Assembly: GCA_963773035.1 (NCBI GenBank)
Contig: CAVYZX010000012.1
Coordinates: 1 to 64,000, forward strand
Direction: 5' to 3'
Length of the DNA stretch: 64,000 nt
From: CAVRXZ01 sp963773035
GTDB lineage: Bacteria; Acidobacteriota; Vicinamibacteria; Vicinamibacterales; CAVVIG01
Below, piece by piece: positions 27,601-34,881 of the stretch. The translations under genes were made by a program, and so were the position numbers. Position 1 is the stretch's first letter. Each line of letters opens with the position of its first letter. The notes under the pieces were generated by a model. That model saw only the letters and a program-made list of their open reading frames with translations, did no database searches and was not told where the DNA came from.

Positions 27601-29220
27601 CTATTCTTTGCGAACGGGCACGAATTGCTCGTTCCCGTCGCGCCAGACGAGCAGCCGGGCGATTCGGCCGGCCGCGACTTTGGCCAGCTCGCGGCTCGCT
27701 TCAACAGCCGTCGCGACGGACTTTCCGTTGACCGAGAGAATCACGTCCCCGGGCCGCAGGTTCCGCGCGGAGTCGCTGTTGGGGTCGACATCGGTAATAA
27801 CGGCGCCCATTTGGCCCGATGGCACCTGAAGGCGGCGGGCCATTTGTGGCGTCAGATTCTGGAGCGTCAAGCCGAATCCGGTTGCGCCTTGTTCCTCCGG
27901 CGTCGGAGCACCGCCGCCGTCATTCCTGCGTCCACCGCGCAGGGTTTGCTGTTCGGCGTCCAGATCCAGCTCCTCGACGGTCACGTGGAGCGTCTTTTCC
28001 TGCTTCTCCCTGAGAACCTTGACCGGGACGGATGTGCCAGGCTTCGTCGCGATGACCATCTTGACGAGCTCGCTGCTGTTTGGAACCGGCCGGCCGTTAT
28101 ATTCGATGATCACGTCGCCAGGCAGGACGCCTGCCTTCGCTGAAGCCCCGTCGGCCGGTACTTGCTGTACCACCGCGCCCATTCGGGACTTGAGGCCGTA
28201 GTCCTCGAAGCCGTCGCGAGGAACCGGGATCACCTGCACACCGATGCGACCGCGAACCACCTTGCCCTGGTGCAGTTGCGGAAGCAGTTCGCGTACGCTG
28301 TTGATCGGCACGGCGAAGCCAATGCCGATGTTCCCGACGTTCCCGCCACGTTCGTTGCTGATGATGGCGGTGTTGATGCCGATGACTTCTCCGCGAACGT
28401 TGAGCAGCGGGCCGCCGGAATTCCCAGGGTTGATCGCGGCGTCGGTCTGAATCATTTCATTGGATCGCCCGGCGACTGCGTAGAACGGTCGAGCCATCGC
28501 GCTGATGATGCCCACCGTCACCGTATGCGCGTAGCCGAACGGATTGCCAATCGCCATGACCCAGTCGCCCGCGGCCATCTGCGCCGAGTCGCCGAACTTC
28601 GCTTCTACGAGCGGATGAGAGGGCCGGTCGATCAGCTGGATCAAGGCGCTGTCGGTGAGCGCGTCCTTGCCGATTACCTTCGCCGCATAGGTGTCGTCCT
28701 CTTCGTCGCCCAGAAACTGGACCTCGATCTTGGTGGCATCGTCCACGACGTGATTATTGGTGAGGATGAAGCCGTCCTTGGCTCCGATGACGAAGCCGGT
28801 GCCCGCGGCCTGGGTTTTCTGCTCTCTCGGCCGGCGCCCTCTGTTGTTCGGTGCCTGGTCTTGATCGTCCTGGCCCCCAGGGCCCCCAGGGCCTCCTCCA
28901 CCGCCAGGCCCGAAGAACCGGCGGAAAAAGTCGTCGGGCGCCCCGCCGCCCCCGCCGAAGAAGTCCGACAGATCCTGGGTCCGCGTGCGCATCTCGGTCC
29001 GAATGTTGACGACCATCGGCGACTGCGCTTTCGCGATGTTCCTGAATGTCAACGCGTCGATCGGGCCGCTGATCGGTGAGCTGTTCATCGACGGCACGTT
29101 GATCGTTTGTGCCGACGAGGACGGCGTCATCTCGAAGCGCGACGCGAGGACCAGCGCGACTGCAAAGGACGCAACCGCGCTCAACAGAACGTAGAAAACC
29201 GTGGTCTTACGGGTTGACAT
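27601..29220 (-). CDS. Do-family periplasmic serine endoprotease (HtrA/DegP/DegQ type)
   Basis: An envelope protease and chaperone of 539 residues. An N-terminal signal anchor (VFYVLLSAVASFAVALVLA) is followed by a Gly/Pro-rich insertion (FFGPGGGGGPGGPGG). In the trypsin-like domain the triad is His in ILTNNHVVDD, Asp in LTDSALIQL and Ser in INPGNSGGPL. Two PDZ domains follow (GAVVQQVPADGASAKAG; GAVITDVDPNSDSARNL). The ATG at 29220 has AGGAGG close upstream. It is separated from the M24 gene by a 21-base-arm hairpin element. Confidence 0.95.
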   Translation of the reverse strand: MSTRKTTVFYVLLSAVASFAVALVLASRFEMTPSSSAQTINVPSMNSSPISGPIDALTFRNIAKAQSPMVVNIRTEMRTRTQDLSDFFGGGGGAPDDFFRRFFGPGGGGGPGGPGGQDDQDQAPNNRGRRPREQKTQAAGTGFVIGAKDGFILTNNHVVDDATKIEVQFLGDEEDDTYAAKVIGKDALTDSALIQLIDRPSHPLVEAKFGDSAQMAAGDWVMAIGNPFGYAHTVTVGIISAMARPFYAVAGRSNEMIQTDAAINPGNSGGPLLNVRGEVIGINTAIISNERGGNVGNIGIGFAVPINSVRELLPQLHQGKVVRGRIGVQVIPVPRDGFEDYGLKSRMGAVVQQVPADGASAKAGVLPGDVIIEYNGRPVPNSSELVKMVIATKPGTSVPVKVLREKQEKTLHVTVEELDLDAEQQTLRGGRRNDGGGAPTPEEQGATGFGLTLQNLTPQMARRLQVPSGQMGAVITDVDPNSDSARNLRPGDVILSVNGKSVATAVEASRELAKVAAGRIARLLVWRDGNEQFVPVRKE

Positions 29221-29234
29221 CAAGCCTCCTAGAT

Positions 29235-29315
29235 CGGAAATCAGTTGACTGGACGTGGTAACTGGAGGTCAGGGACGGAAATACTCACATACCACGTCCA
29301 GTCAACTGATCTCCG
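29235..29315. repeat. Palindromic element with 21-base perfect arms, copy 2
   Basis: The arms 29240-29260 and 29290-29310 are perfectly complementary (ATCAGTTGACTGGACG and five more bases), with a 29-base loop. The flanks extend the pairing imperfectly. It fills the gap between the M24 peptidase stop and the htrA start. It is related to copy 1 at 21861-21945. Confidence 0.8.
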
Positions 29316-29318
29316 GGC

Positions 29319-30524
29319 CTAAACGAGTGCGACGATCTCGGTCTGCAGCGGCCCGGTCACGACGGCGTCACGGGCCTGCACGACCAAGTTGATTTCAGAG
29401 CGAACGCCGAAATCCTCGAAGTACACGCCGGGCTCAATTGTAAAGCCAGTACCGGCCAGCAGGCGCCGGTCGTCGTGCGTCTCATAATCGTCCATATTAA
29501 CGCCGTTGCCGTGCACGTTCTCGCCCAGGCTGTGGCCCGTGCGGTGAAGAATATGGTTTTCGTATCCGGCACTCCGAAGCACCGAGGCCGCCGCTCGGTC
29601 CACTTGCCAGCCGCGAAGCTCCTGGCCGGCTCGAACCGCGCGCTGGACGAGCGCCGTCGCGGCGTTGCGCGCGGCGCACACAGCCTCGAACGCCTTGGCC
29701 TGAGGCTCTGGCGGCCGGCGACCGGTGAATCCCACCCAGGTAATATCGGCATAAACAGCGCCGGGACGGTCCAGCTTGCCCCACAGGTCGAGCAGGACCA
29801 GCTCGTCGGGGTGAATCGTTCGACTCGCCGTCGACGTAGGTAAGTAATGCGGATTCCCCGCATTGCTGGAGACCGAGACGTTCGGCGGCGAGTCGCTCAC
29901 CAGTCCCTCTTCCCCAAACCAGTTGACCATCTGCTGTTGCACGTCGTATTCCGTCGTGGTGACGCCTCTGCTCAAACGACGCCGAATCTCGTCGAACGCG
30001 CGGTCCTTGATGCGGTACAGCTTCTCCGAGGCGATGCAGTGAGTGCTGATGGCCGACTCGTCCCACACGGCGGCGAACCGCTGGATGAGATCGGCGGACG
30101 ATACGACCTCGACTCCCAAGTGGCGGATGAGCTCCACCGTTCCGGCGTCGACGCGCGCGACGTATGGAATCGCGCAGTTGGGGGAATATTCCATCGCCAC
30201 TCGATGCAGCCCGGCGAGAAGGCGACGAAGACCGGCTTCGAGCTGCTCACGTCCGGCGTACCGTTCGGTCTTTCCCGGTAGATGAGCCAGCGTGTCGCGC
30301 TCGATGACATGGACCAGGGCCCGAGGTTCGCCGGTCGAGGGAATCAGGTAGAACCAGCGCCGCGTGGCCAGATGGCCACTCTGGCGTGAGACCGCCGTCA
30401 AATCAGCCGCGATCGGGTTGAGCCCACGAAAATCGTACAGCAGCCAGGCGTCGATCTTTTCGGCGGCAAGGGCCGCCTGGACAGCGGCGACGTCGATCGG
30501 CGCGGCCACGATTCCTTGAGCCAT
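29319..30524 (-). CDS. M24 family metallopeptidase (Xaa-Pro aminopeptidase-like)
   Basis: A pita-bread-fold peptidase or hydrolase of 401 residues. The N-terminal creatinase-like domain includes DAWLLYDFRGLNPIA. The metal-binding residues of the catalytic domain are in place: Asp in LVLLDLWGKL, Asp in VYADITWVGF, His in LHRTGHSLGENVHG, Glu in FTIEPGVYFEDFG and Glu in VRSEINL. There is no signal peptide, so it is probably cytoplasmic and acts on proline-containing peptides. The -10-like box TATACT lies only about 8 bases before the ATG, suggesting a very short leader. It diverges from the VWFA gene. Confidence 0.88.
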   Translation of the reverse strand: MAQGIVAAPIDVAAVQAALAAEKIDAWLLYDFRGLNPIAADLTAVSRQSGHLATRRWFYLIPSTGEPRALVHVIERDTLAHLPGKTERYAGREQLEAGLRRLLAGLHRVAMEYSPNCAIPYVARVDAGTVELIRHLGVEVVSSADLIQRFAAVWDESAISTHCIASEKLYRIKDRAFDEIRRRLSRGVTTTEYDVQQQMVNWFGEEGLVSDSPPNVSVSSNAGNPHYLPTSTASRTIHPDELVLLDLWGKLDRPGAVYADITWVGFTGRRPPEPQAKAFEAVCAARNAATALVQRAVRAGQELRGWQVDRAAASVLRSAGYENHILHRTGHSLGENVHGNGVNMDDYETHDDRRLLAGTGFTIEPGVYFEDFGVRSEINLVVQARDAVVTGPLQTEIVALV

Positions 30525-30610
30525 CTTTCAAGTATATCGCGCGATATTGCGGGGAGTTTCACCCCTCGGCGGGGTCACGGAAAGCTGGTAGCTGCGAGCC
30601 TGAAGCTGTC

Positions 30611-30616
30611 TATAAT
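30611..30616 (+). promoter_or_regulatory. TATAAT box upstream of the VWFA-related gene
   Basis: A perfect -10 hexamer in the context CTATAATCC, 54 bases before the ATG. No good -35 is visible. The same CTATAATCC context precedes three other genes (minus strand at 40229, 44329 and 49172). Confidence 0.4.
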
Positions 30617-30669
30617 CCTAGAAACGCGTGCCAGCGCGTAAGGGCAACTCGGCTTCGAGAGAAATACAT

Positions 30670-32796
30670 ATGAATCGACATTTCCGTCTCATTGGGTTTG
30701 CTGTGATGCTGGCTGGCACGGTGCTGACTGCCGGCCAGGCCCCGGCTCCGGCCCCGCCGCCGGCCCAAGGTTCCCAAGGTCCGCAAGGGCCTACCTTCAA
30801 GGTCCAGGTCGATTACATCGAGGTCGACGCGTTCGTCACCGATCAAAACGGCCGCTTCGTCCGCGATCTGAAGAAGGAAGATTTCCAGCTGTTCGAGGAC
30901 GGGAAGCCGCAGACGGTGAATGCGTTTGCGTTGGTCGATATTCCGATCGAGCGCGGCGAGCGCCCGCTTTTCGCCGCCGCGCCCCTCGAGCCCGACGTCA
31001 AAACCAACGCGCAACCGTTCGAGGGTCGCATTTACATCCTGCTGCTCGACGAACTTCACGTCCTGCCCGAGCACACGGTGAGGGTGCGGCAGGCTGCGCG
31101 ACGGTTCATTCAGCAGAAACTGGGCGCGAACGACCTGATGGCCGTGATCCACGTTCAAGCCAAGGCTGAAGACTCTCAGGAGTTCACGAACAACAAGCGA
31201 TTGCTGTTGGCGGCCGCGGACAGGTTCGTCGGCAAAGCGGAACAAAACGCCACGCTGACGAAGTATCAGCAGTACACATCGAGTATCGGCATCCGCCAAC
31301 CTGGCGAGGCCGTCAACGATCCCCTCGAAATGAAACGAGGGTTCGATGCACGCGCGACGCTCGAGGAAATGAAGGCCGTCGCCGAGTGGTTCGGCGGCGT
31401 TCGGGGCCGAAAGAAGTCGATTCTGTTGATTAGCGAAGGCATCGACTACGACATTTACGACGTGTTCAACAAGCGCGATGCCTCGATGATCCAGGATCAA
31501 ATGCGAGAGCTCATTCGCGCGGCGACCAGATCCAACGTCAGCATCTATCCCATCGATCCCAGAGGCCTGACCGACATGGGGGATCAGGCGATCGAGCTGA
31601 ACGGTCTCGCGGCCGGAGATGATGGCGATCCGGCGCTTGCCGATATCGGCACGCGCGGCCTGGCCAACGAGCTTCGACTGCAGATCGACAGCCTTCGCAC
31701 GTTCGCCGAAGAGACTGGCGGGTTTGCCGTCGTGAACACGAATGGCTTTGCGACTGCCTACGATCGGATCGTCGAAGAGAACAGCTCGTACTACGTCCTC
31801 GCATACTATCCGCCGAATCCGAAGCGAGACGGCAAGTTCCACAAGATCGACGTCAAGGTCAATCGTCCAGGCTTGACCGTGCGCGCGCGTCGTGGTTACG
31901 CGGCTCCGGCGTCGAAATCGGCAAACGCACCCGCCGCGAAGCCGAGCACTATTTCGGCCGAAATCCGCGACGCGCTGCAAAGCCCACTCCCGGTCAGTGG
32001 CCTGACGCTGCAAGTCTTTGCCGCCTCGTTCAAAGGCGTCGCCCCTAATGCCTCTGTCATGCTTGGCGTCGAGTTGAGTGGTCGCGACCTCAGGCTCAAC
32101 CCGGGCGACAAGTTGCAGATCTCGTACATGGCGGTCGACGCCAAAGGCAAGTCCAAGGCTGGCAACACCGAAACAGTGACGCTCAATCTGCGTCCCGAAA
32201 CGAAGGCCATTGTCGAACAGACTGGAGTTCGCGCGTTGACCCGCGTGCAAATTCCCCCGGGCCGCTATCAACTCCGTGTGGCGGCCAACGATCTGGCCAC
32301 CAATGCCGTCGGTTCCGTGTTGTACGACCTGGAGGTTCCCGATTTCACCAAGACACCGCTAGCCATGAGCGGGCTGGCTCTGACCTCGGCCGCCTCATCC
32401 CGCCAGCCGACGATCCGTCCAGACGAGGAGCTCAAGCAAGTGTTGCCTGCGGCTCCCGTCGGAAGTCGCGTCTTTCCCCGTGACGACGAGATCGCCCTGT
32501 TTGTAGAGATTTACGACAACAACGTCGCGACATCTCATAAAGTCGACGTCACTGCAACGGTCACCGCGGACGAAGGCAAGGTCGTGTTCAAGACCGACGA
32601 TGTGCGCGATTCGTCGGAGCTGCAGGGTCAGCGCGGGGGATATGGCTATTCCACCCGCATTCCGCTTGCGGGCATGCCTCCCGGCTTGTACGTCCTGAAG
32701 GTCGAGGCGCGTTCGCGAATCGGTGATAATCCAACCACCGATCGACAAGTGCAGTTCCGGATTGCCGATGCAGTCGTCGGCGCGCCACCCAAATGA
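30670..32796 (+). CDS. Secreted protein with acidobacterial VWFA-related domain
   Basis: From the ATG at 30670 a signal peptide (FAVMLAGTVLTAGQA) leads into a Pro-rich spacer and then the VWFA-related domain typical of Acidobacteriota. Recognisable parts are VDYIEVDAFVTDQNGRFVRD, KKEDFQLFEDGKPQ, RIYILLLDELHVLP (in place of the usual metal-site DxSxS) and KSILLISEGIDYDIYD. After about residue 420 a second half of beta-rich repeats (VEQTGVRALTRVQIPPG) has no clear family. Length is 708 residues. These proteins are abundant in this phylum and presumably act in the periplasm or at the surface; partner and function are unknown. Confidence 0.88.
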   Translation: MNRHFRLIGFAVMLAGTVLTAGQAPAPAPPPAQGSQGPQGPTFKVQVDYIEVDAFVTDQNGRFVRDLKKEDFQLFEDGKPQTVNAFALVDIPIERGERPLFAAAPLEPDVKTNAQPFEGRIYILLLDELHVLPEHTVRVRQAARRFIQQKLGANDLMAVIHVQAKAEDSQEFTNNKRLLLAAADRFVGKAEQNATLTKYQQYTSSIGIRQPGEAVNDPLEMKRGFDARATLEEMKAVAEWFGGVRGRKKSILLISEGIDYDIYDVFNKRDASMIQDQMRELIRAATRSNVSIYPIDPRGLTDMGDQAIELNGLAAGDDGDPALADIGTRGLANELRLQIDSLRTFAEETGGFAVVNTNGFATAYDRIVEENSSYYVLAYYPPNPKRDGKFHKIDVKVNRPGLTVRARRGYAAPASKSANAPAAKPSTISAEIRDALQSPLPVSGLTLQVFAASFKGVAPNASVMLGVELSGRDLRLNPGDKLQISYMAVDAKGKSKAGNTETVTLNLRPETKAIVEQTGVRALTRVQIPPGRYQLRVAANDLATNAVGSVLYDLEVPDFTKTPLAMSGLALTSAASSRQPTIRPDEELKQVLPAAPVGSRVFPRDDEIALFVEIYDNNVATSHKVDVTATVTADEGKVVFKTDDVRDSSELQGQRGGYGYSTRIPLAGMPPGLYVLKVEARSRIGDNPTTDRQVQFRIADAVVGAPPK

Positions 32797-32827
32797 CGCA
32801 GCACGTTCCCTGCGTTAGACTTGATTG

Positions 32828-33238
32828 ATGATGATCGGCGTCGCGCTGTTCGTCGCACTGGCGGTTTTACAGGCCGTCGTGCCGCCCGTGCGCTCCCTGG
32901 ACAAAGGAACCAGGAGTGAGATCGTCGTGGCGCGTCAGGTGACGATCCGCGATCAAGACGCGTGGACCGCGTTATGGCAGGAGCATGCGGCCAGCCGTCC
33001 GCGACCGGCCGTCGATTTTTCGAGCGAGATGGTCGTCGGCGTGTTCCTGGGCACGCGGCCCACGGCCGGCTTTGCGGCGGAGATCGTCGGATATCGAGCG
33101 GCCGACGGCGACCTGGTAATCGAGTATCGCGAGAGCGCCCCACCACGCGGCGCCATCACGGCGCAGGTCCTCACCTCGCCGTTTCACCTCGTGGTTGTCC
33201 CTCGACGGACAGGAACTGTGACGTTCGAGAAGCTCTGA
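32828..33238 (+). CDS. PrcB C-terminal-domain-like exported protein
   Basis: A 137-residue protein with an N-terminal hydrophobic signal (IGVALFVALAVLQAVVPP) and one domain resembling the C-terminal domain of PrcB, a partner of the dentilisin protease complex. The support is DQDAWTALWQEH, DFSSEMVVGVFLGTRPTAGF and the ending SPFHLVVVPRRTG. It follows the VWFA gene by 31 bases in the same direction and may act with it. The three consecutive start-like codons at 32828-32834 leave the exact start open. Confidence 0.7.
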   Translation: MMIGVALFVALAVLQAVVPPVRSLDKGTRSEIVVARQVTIRDQDAWTALWQEHAASRPRPAVDFSSEMVVGVFLGTRPTAGFAAEIVGYRAADGDLVIEYRESAPPRGAITAQVLTSPFHLVVVPRRTGTVTFEKL

Positions 33239-33241
33239 CGT

Positions 33242-33760
33242 CTATTTCTTGGCCGCGGTCGCCGGCTTGGGAGCCGGATCCTTTGGCGCGTCGAGCGATT
33301 TCACGGGATGCGTCTTCACCGTGCCGTTGGCATGGCTGAACTGCAGCATGCTCGTCGACATGTTCGGGTTGGCGGGCGTCCGGATCTCGATGGTTTGCAC
33401 CTCGCCCGGCTGCAGTAGCCCATTGATCACGCCCTTGCCGCCCGGAATCAGATTGTTGTTCTTGTCGTACCAGGTTTCATCGACGGTCAATCTCGGGATT
33501 GGCCCGTTCGACATGTTCTTCACCTGAATCTTGGTGACGAGCGTCGAGCCTTCGCGCTTCGTCGGAGTCTTGACGAAATCGATGTTCGCCTCGCCTTTGA
33601 TGGGAGGAGAGAACTTCTTTCCGGCGAGGACCGGCTTCAGGTCCGGGGCCGGTGGCTGCGCCTGAGGTGTGGCGGATTGCGTCTGAGCGGATATCGAGAG
33701 GCCGCCGACGCCGAGAACGCCAACAAGAATCGCGGCGAAAGCGTCACGCGCGCGCATCAT
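33242..33760 (-). CDS. Secreted hypothetical protein
   Basis: This 172-residue protein has an ATG at 33760 preceded by AAGGAG, a signal peptide (FAAILVGVLGVGGLSISAQ) and one domain that looks immunoglobulin-like: alternating strands with VTKIQVKNMSNGPIPRLTV, WYDKNNNLIPGGKG and LLQPGEVQTIEIRTP. It ends in a Pro/Ala/Lys tail. I see no catalytic motif. It is convergent with the PrcB-like gene, with only three bases between the stops. Confidence 0.7.
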   Translation of the reverse strand: MMRARDAFAAILVGVLGVGGLSISAQTQSATPQAQPPAPDLKPVLAGKKFSPPIKGEANIDFVKTPTKREGSTLVTKIQVKNMSNGPIPRLTVDETWYDKNNNLIPGGKGVINGLLQPGEVQTIEIRTPANPNMSTSMLQFSHANGTVKTHPVKSLDAPKDPAPKPATAAKK

Positions 33761-33856
33761 AATAAGCTCCTTCGATGATGGAGGCAGGTGTCTGAGGCAG
33801 ATTGTAGATTGGACCCACCAAATCTGCAATCGGCCCGAGCATGTCCGTTGGGGGTC

Positions 33857-34315
33857 CTACATTTCACCGTTCCAGTCCTCCGGCTCGGGATTGACCGAGC
33901 GAAAGATCTCCATGTGCCACTTGCCGCCACCCCAGGGTTCGATGACTTCTGCGGCCACCACGTCGACCAGAATTTCCGAGAATAGACGGCCCTCCGGGTC
34001 GCCTTCGAGGTGATAGGCCTGCTCGTCCCACGCAAAATTGGGATACAGCATCAAGGTCAGGAACAAGTCGTATCCATCGTCCACCACGATGAGCTGGCCG
34101 CAGGGCCGCTTGAGCGTCGAGTGGTAGATCAGATACTTTTCGGCGCTGTGAGCCCGGATGTAGCGTTTCAGGGCGAACTCACGCGCAACGATTTCCTCGA
34201 CCGCGATCTTCTTGTCCCAACAGTCGCGGCAGTACTTCTCCTCGCCTCTCGGTTCTGAAACTTCCTTCGCACCGCAGAGAGCGCACCGCGACTTGACGAC
34301 CGCTTTGCGTGGCAT
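33857..34315 (-). CDS. Hypothetical protein with N-terminal zinc ribbon
   Basis: About 152 residues starting MPRKAVVKSRCALCGAKE. Two CxxC pairs (CALC, CRDC) near the N-terminus form a likely zinc ribbon, followed by a mixed alpha/beta domain with conserved-looking LIVVDDGYDLFLTLML and GRLFSEILVDVVAAEV. There is no signal peptide. I do not recognise the family. The start is preceded by a palindromic repeat of TACAATC words. Confidence 0.65.
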   Translation of the reverse strand: MPRKAVVKSRCALCGAKEVSEPRGEEKYCRDCWDKKIAVEEIVAREFALKRYIRAHSAEKYLIYHSTLKRPCGQLIVVDDGYDLFLTLMLYPNFAWDEQAYHLEGDPEGRLFSEILVDVVAAEVIEPWGGGKWHMEIFRSVNPEPEDWNGEM

Positions 34316-34320
34316 ACTCA

Positions 34321-34446
34321 CAATTTACAATCTACAATTCACAATGTCCAAACCGAGTCCGCCGATTGATGTCTTGGCCGGCCAATCGTCTCGTTCAAAC
34401 ATCGCCTTGCTTATGAGCAGATTGTGAACTGTCGATTGTAGATCAC
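34321..34446. repeat. Inverted repeat of TACAAT/ATTGTA words
   Basis: The left arm 34321-34346 (TTTACAATCTACAATTCACA) and the right arm 34419-34446 (AGATTGTGAACTGTCGATTG) are imperfectly complementary and fill the space between two divergent genes. A shorter relative (GATTGTAGATTGG) lies near 33800. Confidence 0.5.
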
Positions 34447-34878
34447 ATGGACAGACCCGCCCACGCCGGCCTCCGTCATCTCGCGCTCAAAGTCCGCGAT
34501 CTGGATGTCATGAAGCGATTCTATGTGGATGTCCTGGGATTTGCGGTGGAATGGGAGCCAGACCGCGACAACGTCTATCTATCGTCGGGCATCGACAACC
34601 TTGCTCTTCATCGTTCGGACAGCCTGGTCACGAGTCGCGAAGCAGAGCGTCGATCCGAAGACGGGGGAGGCGGCGTGAGCCCACTCGATCATCTCGGGCT
34701 GATCGTGAGATCGGCAGACGACGTGGACCGATGGGCCGAGTTCTTGAAGCACCGCGGCGTCACGCTGGACGCGCTTCCGCGCACGCACCGGGACGGCGCG
34801 CGTTCGTGCTACTTCCGCGATCCGGAAGGCAACCAGATCCAGGTCATTCACCATCCGCCGATCAGCGACAAGGCGTGA
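34447..34878 (+). CDS. VOC family (glyoxalase/bleomycin-resistance fold) protein
   Basis: A 143-residue protein with two beta-alpha-beta-beta-beta modules: LRHLALKVRDLDVMKRFYVDV LGF in the first and LDHLGLIVRSADDVDRWAEF in the second, ending in CYFRDPEGNQIQVIHH. Metal ligands typical of the fold (first-strand His, module-end Glu) are present. The fold covers glyoxalases, dioxygenases and resistance proteins; no substrate can be assigned. Confidence 0.85.
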   Translation: MDRPAHAGLRHLALKVRDLDVMKRFYVDVLGFAVEWEPDRDNVYLSSGIDNLALHRSDSLVTSREAERRSEDGGGGVSPLDHLGLIVRSADDVDRWAEFLKHRGVTLDALPRTHRDGARSCYFRDPEGNQIQVIHHPPISDKA

Positions 34879-34881
34879 CTT

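Noticed and set aside
30610..32271. A 553-codon open frame on the minus strand
   Set aside because: Fully antisense to the VWFA-related gene, which has signal peptide, promoter box and domain matches; the antisense product has no recognisable domain.
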